From positions 48,853-112,852 of the forward strand of contig VYZI01000043.1 of NCBI GenBank assembly GCA_013397695.1: DNA of 64,000 nucleotides. Direction: 5' to 3'. Positions within the stretch are counted from its first letter, which is position 1. Every line of letters starts with the position of its first letter. This document shows positions 1 to 12,500 of this stretch, piece after piece. The notes beneath the pieces are model-generated. The model ran no database searches, had not been told where the DNA came from, and saw only the letters and a list, made by a program, of their open reading frames with translations. The translations under genes and the position numbers were made by a program. Source of the DNA: Centropus unirufus. Its lineage: Eukaryota > Chordata > Aves > Cuculiformes > Centropidae.

Positions 1-293
1 TGTTGCCGGAAGCTGGGGTTTACTTGTGTTAAAGGTCTGCAGTCATCAAAACCAGGAATGTAATAGTATAATGAAATGCATTTTATTCACAGTACGAAGA
101 GTCTTTGCCTTAAAAGTAAATTGTTTGGATATTTCAGAAGCTGAGCATCTATGGAGATTTGGAATACATGAATGAACAAAAACTGAACAGATATCCACCC
201 TCTGCACTTGTTGTGGTTAGATGCAAGACCGAGGAACACGAAGAAGCAGGACCTCTTCCTACAAAAGTCAATCTGGATCAGTCAGCAATTTAA
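1..293 (+). CDS. TMEM59: TMEM59 last coding exon (gene partial, 5' part outside window)
   Basis: The coding exon is 138-293. It follows a TTTCAG acceptor and opens in phase 0 with KLSIYGDLEYMNEQKLNRY. It ends with PTKVNLDQSAI and TAA at 291-293, giving 52 codons. Bases 1-137 are the 3' part of the preceding intron. The peptide is the cytosolic tail of TMEM59, a single-pass Golgi/late-endosomal membrane protein that affects glycosylation of cargo and activates LC3 through ATG16L1. The published ATG16L1-binding motif is [YW]-x3-[ED]-x4-[YWF]-x2-L. The aromatic-x2-L half (Y-G-D-L) is visible here, and the Y-x3-E half must lie in the exon to the left. The assignment is by recognition of the conserved tail and by the neighbouring LDLRAD1, as in mammals. 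Confidence 0.95.
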
Positions 294-1080
294 ATAAGCC
301 TCCATTGGATCCAATAGACTAATTCTAACAGAGCTAGCAACTCCTGATTGTTCGTGGTGGTCCTCCAGATAAGAAGCTTAGCAGCCAGTCTTTAAATGCA
401 AATAAAATTACAGAATCAACCAATGTCATGGGATTTTGTATTCAACTGGTAGTGAAGATTCAGGCATCTTGGATTTATGTTTGTTTCCTGACAGAATCAC
501 TTCTCACTGGTGTTTGCTCTCTGTCTTTGCTTACAAAAGCTGTAAGCATGCTTCCCATACTTCTTCCATGACACTGCCAGACTTATTTGTGTGTTCTAGG
601 ATGTAACGTGTACATTCAGAGTTAGCTTTGTAAAGGTATAAGAAATTTTAAGTAGGCAGGAGATGCCTTTTTAGTGTTGCACTTTCTGTTGTAGTTAAGA
701 GAAAATATTATAAAATTATCTGCTGAATTTTTGTACCTGTTAATGTCCGTGCACAAACAACCCTGTCTCCAAAAAGAGATATATTTTTTTCTACAGTGTG
801 GCAATATCCAGGATAGGAAGCATTTGCGAAGTGCTGTGGGCTGAAACTCAGCTTGTGAAAGATGGAAAATTTGTTTAAGCTTGAGGACATATCCCTTCAC
901 ACACAGAGCAGAACACGGTCTGTTATTTTGTCTAACTTTAGCATTCAAGTCTTAAATTGCTTGTAAAGTTATGCCTGTGTTTTCCGAAGGAGTTTTACTT
1001 TCTGTTCCTGATTAACTATTCTAGTCTTGTAACTTCATTCACAGAAGCAAGTTGATTCCTGAGAAATGAGGACAAATAAA
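294..1080 (+). other. TMEM59: TMEM59 3' UTR with poly(A) signals
   Basis: This non-coding sequence follows the TMEM59 stop. AATAAA occurs near 405 and again at 1075-1080, so the transcript probably ends shortly after one of these. No other coding potential was recognised. The exact end is inferred from the hexamers only. Confidence 0.6.
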
Positions 1081-4000
1081 ACTGACTGTATAGAAAACGT
1101 TGACTACAGAGCCTTTTGCTACGGTCCGTTACTGACAAGAGTATGGTACGACAGCCTCTCTGGCATCCTCCTCATGGGCAGCCTGACCTGACTTTGCTGT
1201 GTGATTCACAAACACAACAAGGAACAAGATCCCTCATATTTCTAATATATATGTTTTGCAGTTCTGTTCTTTGAGGAGATTGTGCCGGTTCCCAGAGCAT
1301 TGGCAAGCTGGGGGTGTATAGGACTTTCTGGTCTCCTAAGCTGGCTAAAATGCCTGATCTCCAACTCGTTGTCACATTCTGTTGATTATACAGAACTCTC
1401 GTGAAGGTTTGAAACACAAGCAAATCCAAACGAAACTTCAGGTTTTGAATTCTGGTGGGAACTGTGGAGGTTACAGTATAGTATAGCATAGTGTTCCCTC
1501 GTTGTTAAATCGGCTCAGTAGTCATTTCTAACTCGTCTGCCAGCTGTAATGCTGATGCTTGTGTAAGGACAGATGATGGAGTGTCTTGGGGCCTTCCAGC
1601 AGGAGGGTGCATGGAGTGGCCCGTGCCATGCTGCTGAAAACCCCGGCCTAGATGCACTCAAGCAGGTTTTCTGTCAATGAGGTGTAAGAGCAGTAAGAGA
1701 TGTTTGATGTAAACCGGCTTATACCAGCATGCAGAAGTGTTATTTGAAGTCTTGAACTGGTGGTACCTCTTCATGTTAAATTCTTCTTAGTGTCTTAGTG
1801 GGACAATACCTTGACCCGGAAATTAGGATGCCAGCAGCCATTGACAGGAGCCTCTCCACGTGGGTGGTGGTAGTGCAAGGCCTCAGGTGTGACTTGTGAA
1901 AATCAGTAGTGTGTTTTCAGAACCTTGCACCTTTGCCCGATGGCAGGGTTGGGATGTCCCTCTGCAGTAGTGATCCCATGGAGGTGTGGGTTTCTGCTCG
2001 CATAGTGCAAACCTCAATTCCAGCAGCCCTGGTGTAGGATGCCAGCGTTCCGCTTCAAGCGGGATCGAGTGGGATTTGTGCAACAGACGTTAAAAATGTA
2101 CTTTGTAAATCTGGGCTCTGCTTAGGGTTTATCACCTGTCATTTTAGCCCCATGTTGTTTAGCATTGCCTGTTCAGGAGAGATTTTAGCACTCCCAGTTT
2201 ATCTAACAAACGTGTAACTGTTCTCGATTTCATTAAAATGTTTTCCATCCCTCCTGTGTGTTGTTGCAGAGAGAGTGCGACATCTTCATGAGAACACAGC
2301 TCTTTGCCTGTGTCACCTGTCCAGTCCAGCCTCTGGTGTGTTGATGGCTGGATGTAAAAACTTTCCCTTTCAAAACATTTGATGTTCTTGCCTACGTTCC
2401 TTGCTTTGAGTTAAACAAGCAACTTCCGCTTTCACGTGGCATTGCAGCTGCCTACAACAACAGGAGAAAATTCACCACGAGTTTTACGTGTTCTGGCTTT
2501 TGTTTGCTGTTTAATGACATTTCAGCGCAGTGAGTTGTGTAGTGAAGCTGGTGACCTGGTAATGTGCTGTTAGGTCACAGGAAACTGTGCCTGTGGCAAT
2601 CTGGCCCTTCCTGCTACTGTTCCCAGCGTGAGGCAGAGCCTGAAGGGTTTGTGAGGCTTGTAAGCTCTTGTCAAAGTATCTTCTCTCACTAAAATCAGAT
2701 ACTAGGGATGCTGTGGTAACTGAGCTGTTGTTTTCCAGTGCTTAAATAGGGTCTACAGGAAAGACGGGGAGGGGCTTTTTATCAAGGAGTGGGGGGATGG
2801 GATGAGGATGAATGGTTTTAAGCTGAAAGGGGAGATTTCAATTAGACATTAGGAAGAAATTTTTTACTGTGAGAGTGGTCAGGCACAGGTTGCCCTGGGA
2901 GGCTGTGGGTGCTCCATCCCTGGAGGTGGTCAGGGCCAGGCTGGATGAGGCTTTGTGCATCCTGATCCAGTGAAAGGTCCCTGCGCATGGCAGTGGGGTG
3001 GAACTGGATGATGTTTAAGGTCTCTTCTAACCCAAACCATTCTATGATTTCTGATCTAAATGGGCTGCTTAAGCTATCTTGGCATTTGACTTTGTCCTGC
3101 TCATTTTTTGTTATATATTTGACTTCCTGACATCTTCATTTTCAGAGGCTGCAGTTTGGGTCTGATCACTGTCCAAGACCACTGTTTCTAAATGAAAGGC
3201 CTTAAATCATTGAAATTGCAGGAGAAAAGCATTTGTATGCTCTTTAGGCATGTGTTCATTTGAATTTGCATCACATTTTAAATGGAATCATCTTGACACA
3301 AATGAGGCAACCCTCTCAAGTGTGTCCGATACTTTGAGGGCAGAAATAGCCATGGTACCTTTGAGAGGCTTGGAGCTTTTTTTAGGTGCTAGAATTAACA
3401 ATAATCTCCTGTCCTGCTGGGTATCTTAATCTGCATTCACTCTGTAGCTTCTCTGATCTTTGGCAAAGAGTTTTTTCATTATTTTTTTTTTTCAGAAGGG
3501 CTTGCTTGGGTTTGTCATTGTCATAAACTCATTTTTCTATACTAGTGGTCCTTGATGTGAGGAACTCCTCTAAAACCCAGCTGCCTGGCTGGCTACAGCT
3601 GAGCGTGAAAATCTTGCTGTAGGAAAGAAGTGCTGGTAGATGTAAGGTCTTCTGGAGATTTGTCTCTAAAAGTGGGTTTTCTCCGTTTTAAACACTTCCC
3701 TTGTGGGTTATGGATAGCTTGCCTGCCTGACTTGGCTCTTGCATGGGACTCCTAGCAAACTGACAGTCACCCAGCAAACTTTGTGAAGTCTCAAAACAGT
3801 CCTATATCAAGTCTGATTAGAAACTTCCCTTTGAAGAGAAACAGATCCAGATTTGAAGATGTGCAGGTTTTAACCCTTAATCTCCCATTCTTCCAAATCG
3901 TAGAAGGTGCCTGGACTTGCAGATTCTTCACTACTTGGCATTTGTTGCTTTTACCCCACATTCCCTCAGACCAGGAGAGCTTTCTAGCACCGAGTTTAAC

Positions 4001-5230
4001 AGCGATGTATTCCTGTGAGAAGCTTCTGCTTTGGACAGATCGGTGTTGCTGTGCCCAAGGAGGAGCTCCTGAAAGACTGTTTCGTTCCGCCTGGTCGAAC
4101 AGGTGAGCGCAGGGTTGGCAGATGCCATTGTCCAGAAATGTGTTTTTACTCAATGTAATGGAAAACAAACTGTATGTGTGGGGATCGGGGGGTGTTGCTG
4201 TAATTGTTCCTCCATGTCACGCATTATTCGGTGCTTTGAATCAATTTGAGGCAATTGTCTTTGGGCCAACATATGGGCAGCACCGCTGCCAGTTTCTCCT
4301 CAAAGCCCTGGTAAGCAGGTGCTTGAGGAGGAGTCATGATCTGTGGGGTGGGAAAAATTTTGAGGTGCTTGGATCCTCATGCAAGCAAGAAGAACACAGC
4401 CTTCTTGAACACTTTACACTAGTGCTTTTTCTCCCCCTTTCCCCCATGGCAAAACAGGCTGCTTGTGGAGTTTTATTCTTGAAGCCACCAAACTCCACAG
4501 CATGTGCCGTACTGAAGTCTGCAGCCAGTTTAAAAGGCTGCAAAGGATTTGTAGGTTCATGTTAGCTACAGGCTGAGCTGCTGAACCTTACTGCAGGCCT
4601 GGAAATTCAAATTGGCAAGTAAAAGATAGGACTCTGGAGGATTTGCTATGCCTGTGCTTGTTGCCCAGGCAGGGAAGTTATTTCAGATGGTTGTATCCTG
4701 CACAGCCCTCCTGAGGCGTGACAGTTGCAGGAGTCCAGGCTGGTTTTTGCTATACTGTCAACACTATTTTGGAAAGTGGGAAAGAGGGTGGGGGAAGGCT
4801 TGTGAGCAGATGATAAGACTCTCTCAAGCTTTAATCCCATTTTCATTTTGAAGGGGAGCTCTCCTTGACTGGTGCCAGGGTGAGTGCAGTTGGCATCAGC
4901 TGGAGGGGAGCATTCATCTTCCAAATTGACATCAGTGACAACAGGGTTCTCAGCATCCAAAATCTCAGTGTCCTCTGTGATTTGCTTAATGTTCTGTTGG
5001 AAACTTGAGACAGAGCCAAGAGAAATAACAGGCAAACTGGGCATCCCACTTCCAACCACAGCCTGAGCAAGAGCTTCCGTGTCCTCTCCTGCTTGCATGC
5101 CCGGGCAGCAGCACAGTCCTTGGTTTCTTACATCTGTTGGGTTTTGTATCCTGGTAACATCGCTCCTGCTCCCTGCAGAAAACTCCCTGCAGTCCTTTGT
5201 GCCGCTGTGAGGGCTGTAGCTCTGGGAAGC
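1081..5230. other. TMEM59-LDLRAD1 intergenic stretch
   Basis: No recognisable exon was found here. The only identifiable element is a CR1 3' end at about 2749-3050. Open frames in 3.8-5.3 kb do not resemble known proteins and lack a convincing splice context. The 5' UTR and promoter of LDLRAD1 must lie in the right part, but no TATA box or GC island marks it clearly. Confidence 0.6.
2749..3050 (+). mobile_element. CR1 LINE, 3' fragment
   Basis: This is a 5'-truncated CR1 retrotransposon end. It runs from the GGTCTACAGGAAAGACGGGG region through the typical stretches GTTGCCCTGGGAGGCTGTGG and TGGAACTGGATGATGTTTAAG. It terminates with the CR1 tail CCATTCTATGATTTCT. Only the terminal part of the reverse transcriptase region and 3' UTR remain, with many point changes, so it is an old inactive copy. 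CR1 is the dominant LINE of birds and other sauropsids, and supports the taxonomic call. Confidence 0.9.
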
Positions 5231-8200
5231 ATGAACAAAACTCACCCCCAGGTACAGTCCTTCTCTTTGGGGAAAACTTGGATGCAGCTGTTTCCTAAAG
5301 TACACGTGTGCTTGATAATGCTCTTTGTCTGGTTTGGGTGAGATTTCGAGTCCTTGCTACTTAACCTATTGATGCAAAAGGGAAGTATTGATGTAAAGCA
5401 GTGGACTTGTATTAGTGTTTGTTTTACAAATGGGTAACAGATTTAAAAGGTGATTTGATTGATCATGTTGTGAATTAAATCTGGGCCACGTTTCCAGCAA
5501 GGCAATTTTTCCTTGTATGTAAAAATAAAGGAATACATTATATGCTCCTGGGTAAGATGGTGTGAGAACTAGAACAGCATGCCTTGTGTTACTGTTCATT
5601 GATCAGTAAACAGTTTTTCATTCCCTTCTTTCTAGAGAAACGGTGGTGTAGCTACTTTTGATTCACAGAAGCCCTTCTTTAAACAAAGAGGTAATGAATA
5701 AAATGCAGAGCTTAACATTTTTATTATTAAAGTATAAATCAACTTAAACTATCTATGATACCTAAAATACAACCAGTATTTATGGTCTGTAGCAGCAGAT
5801 TCCTTCCTCTCCCCCTCCCTTCTGTGTAGTGAAACATCCAGACAATAAGATTAATAAACTTAAGCTGTTCATTGTTGGCCTGGAATGGGCAGTCTTGTAG
5901 CACAGTAGCATGATAGGTAATCCTTGTCAGTCACAGAAAGGCTTATAATGAGCTTGCTCTAGGCTTTCTATATGTTTTAGTAGCCAAACTAGAGCAAATT
6001 TTGTCCATACTAAGCAGGAGAAGGTGCGATCAAACAGAATCAATAGCAAACCTGTGGATCGGGTTTTCATTGCAGTCAGTATTTTAGACTCGTGTCTATT
6101 AGCAGGGACTGTGCTTTCTAGTTAAAGGTGTTGTAGACACAGATATGCTATAATTCCTCACTTTTCTTTTAAGCTGAAATGTTCTGGGTTTGATTCCCAC
6201 TCTGGCGTGACGGAGGGGGTGGCTGCTGCAGCCAGGATGCCTCTGCTGTGGAGCAAAGGCTGTGCCTTCACTTGCATTTGTACAACACAACAGCTAAGGA
6301 AATATGAACCGCAGCTAGAATGAATTCTATCTTTTTGGTCAAAGCTCTTTAAATTCAGTAATTGTAAAATCCAGTTGTGCATGTAGGGTTGTCTGAAGGG
6401 ACTGGTTACATGCTTCTTAAGCGACCAGGTTAATCGTTTTTTCGGTTAGTTTGAAAATAGGAAGAAATGCAAGAAAATACAATGTTGGTTTACAGACCAA
6501 GCACTGGTGCTCCAGAGCACTGAGATGAGGGCAGCTAACTGGCATTGCTCTTGTGGGCCCTGTTGTTGAGTTGCAGTTCCTGTGGGTTTGGCCTTTAGCT
6601 TCCGGATTTGGTTTGATTTGCATACATGACGTTCTGAAAGTTTGGAGTCTTTGGAAGGGTGCTACCCGTTTTACCCTGGAGATGTCTTTGGGGAGGGAAA
6701 GGGCTGCTCTTCAGCCAGTTCTCATGATTTTGAGCTGATAATTCAGCCTTGGTCTGTGGGAGTTGTTAAAGTCCTGGTTGGGGCAGAAAAGGGGAAGTGC
6801 TGGAAAATGAGATGTTACCTCTTCAGGAGTTCTGCTGTGGGCTCTGAGAGGGCTCCTCTCCCAACCTTACACCAACCTGTCCTGCGTTTTGTCTGCTCCT
6901 GCCATGGAAAGGACACCGCTGTCCCACAGGGCTGGGCAAGGGGTCAGCCTTCTCCACCCTTCTGCATCCACGCGGGTTGGGTGAGCTCTGACAGAAAGGC
7001 AGTGATTGTGCCGTGTGGTCCTGGAGCACCATGAACAGGGGCATGGGCTCTTCCACACCACAAGCAGCCAAATTCCCGGGGAGGTGATTAACATCATTTG
7101 GCTATTAAAACTCAGCTATCAGCCCCAAACCCCAGCAGCTCTTTGCCAGCCCAACATGTAGAGCCCCCTGAAATCACCCTTATAGTTCTGTGCTGTTCCT
7201 CTCTGAAACACCCTGACCCTGTTCAGCCCTGCCGGACCCTTTCTCCAGCCCCTCACCTCTGGCTCTTGCTTCCTGACAGGTTGCTGCCAGCCACGCTGTG
7301 CCTGCGTGGGCTGCACACGGACATGCATCTGCATCTCTGCCGTGGCACTGCTCCTCCTCGCTACCGCTGTGGGCTTGGCAGTGGCACTGGGACTCCTGTC
7401 ACACACACCAGGTTTGTCTCCTGAGGGTTATTTTTTTTTATAAGGGTGGCAGAAATGGTGTGGCATGAGAAGAGCCTTCATGTCCATCACTGTGCGTGAA
7501 GTGGTGCTTCCCAGTGTCAGCCAGGTGGGAGGAAAGGCATCAGTGCAGAGATGCAGCCTGAGTCACCATGAGCCATTCCTTGGCTCCAATGTCCCACTCC
7601 ATAGGGCTGTGGTAATTCTGGGTGGCAGAGTCATGCTTCAAACTACTGGTGTGTTCTGCAGGCTCTGCCATAAACCTACCAGGCAATAATCTCCTGTCTT
7701 TGTTATTTCAGAACAATAAATTAATTTCAGAAATCCTCCTTCTTCCCCTTGATCTTTTCTTCCCTCCACGAAAATGTTGGAAAATAGAAGTATTTCTTGC
7801 TTTCCCTCCAGTGAACCGCCTCTGTACAGCCTTCAATAACCAGACAGGCTTCTTGTGTGACGACAGAGCGACCTGCATCCTGGCCAGCCAGGTCTGTGAC
7901 CGAGTCAGTAACTGCAGGAATGGAGAGGACGAGCAGGAGAAACTCTGTGGTATGGGGTTTTGTTGTGACCATCCTCCCTGCGCTGGTCTTTCTGTTGTGA
8001 AATAGAGCAGTCAGTGTCCCTTTAATCCTGCTCCATGCTTCTGGGCATGTATGTGAGCAGATAAGCCTGGTAGATCCTTTGTAGGGCAGATACTGAGAGA
8101 TGGCACTGCCCAAAACCCAGCAGGAGTGCCAAGAATCAAAAACCCTAAGCTGCTCTGATCTTCCTAGGGTTTTTCTTTAAACTAGAATGCAGTTTTCCCC

Positions 8201-9527
8201 CTTTGGTTGAGCTGTATGCCTACACAGTTAATTTCATTGTCCAATTACCCTGGAGAAAGAGCATTAAAGCAGAAGACTGGGATATCCAGACTATACTTCC
8301 AGCCCAGCCACGAGCATCCCTTTCCCTCTCCAATCTCAGCTTCCCTATCTGTGGGGTTGTCCATGCCCTGACACCACAGGGGGAAGGATCAACCGACCCT
8401 CTATGACAGCAGCCTTTGGTAGCTGCCATCCCCTTTGTAGCCACTGTGTTTGCCCAGTGGACCTTAGCATCCTGTGTTTCCATCCGTGCAGGTGACTTGC
8501 CCAGGAGCCTTCCAGGATACCTGTATTTCCAATGCAGTAACCCTGCATACTGGATCTATGCCAATCAGAAGTGCAACGGGCTGAACGACTGTGGAGACTG
8601 TTCCGACGAGATGGGGAGCTGTAAGTCTCTCTTTGGGCTGCTGTTGGGCACAAGGTATTTTCTGCTCATGAACTGAAACAGGCCGTGCAGGTTTAGCACT
8701 CACGGATGCTGCTGGGAATGCCTGGAACCTGGTACCCCCTGCTAAAACACAAAATAGCTGAAGTAGGATGTGAATATGAGCCATGCAGGCTCCATCCCAT
8801 CGGCTGTGAAGGGCTCTGTGTCAAAACCTGGTGGCAACTGAGAGGGGAAAGGCTCTGTGCTTTGCTCCCGACCCCACAGGTGGCTCCTCTGAGGCCTGCA
8901 GGGTGTGGAGCAGTTTCATCGAGGTGCATGGCTGTAGGCAAGCGGTTATCATTCAGACTGACCTTTGGATGTTGGTCAGGAGGTGGTAAGCAACTTCAAA
9001 GCCATCCAGATCCTCCTCTCACTAAAATGAGCAGCAGGTTTGTTCCTAAGTCACCCTCCTGATTTTGAACCTCAGGCAAGATCTGCCCATACCAGCAGCT
9101 TTCTCTGGAGTAGCTTGCTAAAAAGATACAAATTACAGCTAGCTGTTCCTCTCGGGATGGTATGTCTGCCATGAAGGTCATCTCAATGTCATGCTCCATG
9201 GTTGTCTCCCACAAATAGCACCAAGTAAGCGGCCTCTTTGCTGAGTTCAGAAGCTCAGGGTCATCACCAGTGGCTTTTCAGTAGCTGCCAGAGAGTGAAA
9301 GGGTAGCAACCCGCCTAAGAAAGGAGATAACGGGCCAGTGCAGAAGAATAATTTCTGTTCCCTGTTTTCCATCCCTCCCAGTGGCTGCCTGCCCGCCGTG
9401 TGGGCTGGAGTGGTGGAGCTGCAGTCCTGTGTTCTATGAGTACTGCTCCTGCATCCCCAGGAGGCTGTGCCGGGATGGTGTCCAGCACTGCCTCAGCTGG
9501 TCCGATGAGTATATCTGCAGGCTGTGA
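5231..9527 (+). CDS. LDLRAD1: LDLRAD1, LDL receptor class A domain-containing protein 1
   Basis: Six coding exons are 5231-5251, 5636-5690, 7280-7411, 7812-7949, 8492-8620 and 9382-9527 (TGA 9525-9527). They total 621 nt or 206 residues, against about 205 in human. Exon 1 encodes only MNKTHPQ before a GTACAG donor. The human protein also starts MNK-x-x-PQ, which supports this start. Residues 26-43 are a Cys-rich segment (C27, C28, C32, C34, C37, C41, C43) running into a hydrophobic helix at about 42-65, so the protein is a predicted type II single-pass membrane protein. Three extracellular LDLa-like modules follow: 74-115 with six cysteines, about 128-163 containing DCGDCSDE, and about 163-205 ending LSWSDEYIC. 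The first module has NGEDE instead of the classical DGSDE calcium ligands. Ligand and function are not established for the family. Exons 2 and 1 are short and were called from phase and similarity, so they are a little less certain than exons 3-6. Confidence 0.93.
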
Positions 9528-12500
9528 AGTCTTGGCACCAAGCAGTGCTGAAGATCGCAGGGTGCTTTCTGCATTGTCACCTTTAAGACGTGGTGCCCTC
9601 CTCTCTGCCACCCACTTGGGAAGCTCCAAGCCAAGCAGATCCTCAGCAGCAGCGTGCTGCTGGCATGCAGTAACGTGGAACAGGGACAAAATGCATAAGG
9701 CAGCCTGAGCTGCAGGTTAGACACTGCTTGTGGGACACCTTCCCGGCTTCTCCTGGCTTATGAAGGCAAGTTCTCTTTACACGGACAGAGTACTGTCTTG
9801 CAGCATTGACTCAATAGCTCGATGGATTGTGTGCGGGCTGCTGGAGACTGGTCACCAGCTGCTGCAAGAACAGGTACTGTGCCTGGTCAGCCCTGGGTGA
9901 GGGGCTTCTCCTATGGACATGCTGGTGCCTTTGCAGGCAGCGACGTGAGGGTGCACTGAGGACTGCCCTAAAGAGCAGGAGCTGAGTCAGGAGAGCCTTT
10001 CTAGCCCTCGGGTCAGCGTTTCCCTCTGACATGTCTTCATGCTCCGAGCCTCACGGACAGAAGGAGAAGCCAGTGTTTATGTTCAGAGTACATCTGCAGG
10101 TGGTTTCGGCCATGGCCTTGAAGGCTCTGCATTGGTGCATCCAGGGTGCTTCCTTGGAACGCTGGCACTGTGGACCTTACAGTGGGGAGCTGCTGCACGG
10201 GCCACCCCCCCATGCTCTTCTCAAACCATGAAGGCCAACGTGGTGAGCACAATGGCAAGGAAAACTGAAGCGGGTGTTGCAGGGATTGTGGGGATAACTC
10301 ACTGTGTCCTTGTGACCATGTAGCTGTCCCTGCAGGGTAGGGAACAGAAGCCTATCTAAAATGTACTTCTCTCAGGGCTGTGCAGTTCTGGAGCAGCTCG
10401 GCAGGTTGATAGCAGCCGTGGGGCTGGGATAAGTTTGCGCTGAAGTTGGCAAGTAAGAAAGGAGAAGTGTTGCAGCCTCGCAGCAGAGCGCAGGGGAAAA
10501 CCAAGTGCCACAGCCACTCCTGGAGCAGGGTCTGCTTGCTGCTCATTCTGTTCCTCTGCCAGCAGAGCAGGATCAGGCACCCAGACCTTCAAAGTAGTCC
10601 TCAGTTTAGATACAGACGTGCCACTTGAGTGTAAGGAAGAGGAGGTGTTTGCTCCTTTGAAAATTCTTGTCTGTGTCTAAAACACCCTCTGAGAAAAACC
10701 CACACTTACAGTGAGTGCCCTTGCTTTTCTAGGCCCCAAATAAACATCAGGTAGTATTCTTCCTACCACCATGCCACACTGTAGATCTCTAAAAATAAAC
10801 CCTCTTCACACATTTCCTCTCTGCCCCATGATCTGCAGCTTGGCGCAGTCACCATGACTTGTATCAACGGTGAATGTTTCTTCTAATCTGTAGCTGGGAT
10901 ACAGTGGTAGGTGTGAAAGACTTCTTAAAAATAGCTTTACTGTACTCTGTCTTGGGCTTCACCTGGAACTGAGGTGGCAAAACTGCCCAGCTGGACTGGT
11001 GATACAGGAAACTTTTTTTTAAAAAAAAAGCTTTTAAAGCTTTTTTTAGTGGTCCGTCCTTCTCCATGCCTGGCTGGGAGGGAAGGCTTGATTTTTCCAT
11101 GCCTATAAAACTTGCTTGCAGCGCATTCAGTGCTGCAGCTCAGACGAGAGGTTAGGAGTTTTCCAGGTAACCATTTCTCATTTTCAAGCTTCCAGCCTCA
11201 ATCGGAGCCTGAAACAGAGATGTACATTTTACTGGAGTCACAGACATTAAAGCTTCAACGGGGCTGAGCTGGAGTTTGTAAGTAAAACCAGTCTTACTGG
11301 ACTTGCTGTTGTTTTGTTTGTTTTTTTTTTTTGTTACCCTGAGTATGTTGTGGGGCAATCAATGAGGAAGCCTTACAGCATTTCTTAAGAGGAGCTTAAG
11401 GAGGGATGATTCAGTGGCAGCTCTACTTGGTCAGCCTCTCCTTCCTGGGGAAGGAGAGCTTCTTCCTTTCAGATTGGGTTCAGCCAAACTGTTTGCCTGT
11501 TCCCTGGGTTTGAAGTGCAACAAGCTGTCTGCTTTGGGAGGGGGCAGGTGGGTTTTTACTGCTGCTTCTGTGGGGCAGTGGTCAAAGAAAGGAGGGAGAG
11601 AAGAGGAATAAGAATCTCATCCCTTATGATGGGAACTGTATAAGGAAAACAGAACAACTTGATAAGGATTGAACTAATTCAGTATTGAAAAAAAACCAAC
11701 AATTTCCTCTGCATCAGAGATGGGACAGCCCCAATTTACTGGAGCCTCCAATGCTTGCTGTGGCTGGGAAGAGGATGCTGGTTAGGCTGACCCATATGGG
11801 AACTCCTCCGTTCTCCCAGTCCAATATCTGGTGATCGTGGCCACAGGTCACCTCTGCCAAGTTGCAAGATGGTCCTGAAGGGAGGAGAAAAGGATTGAGA
11901 CATGCAAACATCTGAGCATAGGGAGTTGGATGCTCCCTGTGTGGGAAGGCCGCTCCACTGCAGCAGAGGTCAAGTGGTGGCTTGTATTAGCTGGATGGGG
12001 ATAATGTTGGGATCTGGGAATTCTTACTTTCTGGTGAGACATGACAAAGAACACAAATGCCTGTCTTGAGGTAGGAAAGATTCTTGTGCCCCTTCTTGCC
12101 TTCAGCAGGAAGATGAGGAAATAGAGGCAGGCTTTAGGGTGCACAGAGGATATCCCTGCCCAGAAAGAGGAAACCAAACATACTGCCTTCTCCCGAGGAG
12201 CTTTGGAACTGAGCTGAACCACAGAGAAATGGGGTCAGGAATGTCAGCTCTGCATCTAAGATGGGCAGTAAAGGAGTCAGAGGAGCTCACCCACCGGTAT
12301 CACAGGACAGAGCCCCAGGGTCACTCTCCAGCTGATGTCCCTGTGTCAGTTCCCAGTGAATGTTTCTGGGAAGCCAAAGATGGGATTAACAGTTCCTGGT
12401 TAGGCGAGATGATCCAGGCACGACTCCTGCTCTGAATTCATACCCATGAAGAGAATAGCCAAGAGAGACATAGGAAGCAGCAATCCATGGGCAGTGAGAT

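Noticed and set aside
4646..5305. 219-codon minus-strand open frame
   Set aside because: It overlaps the LDLRAD1 first exon on the other strand. No domain, signal peptide or family resemblance was seen.
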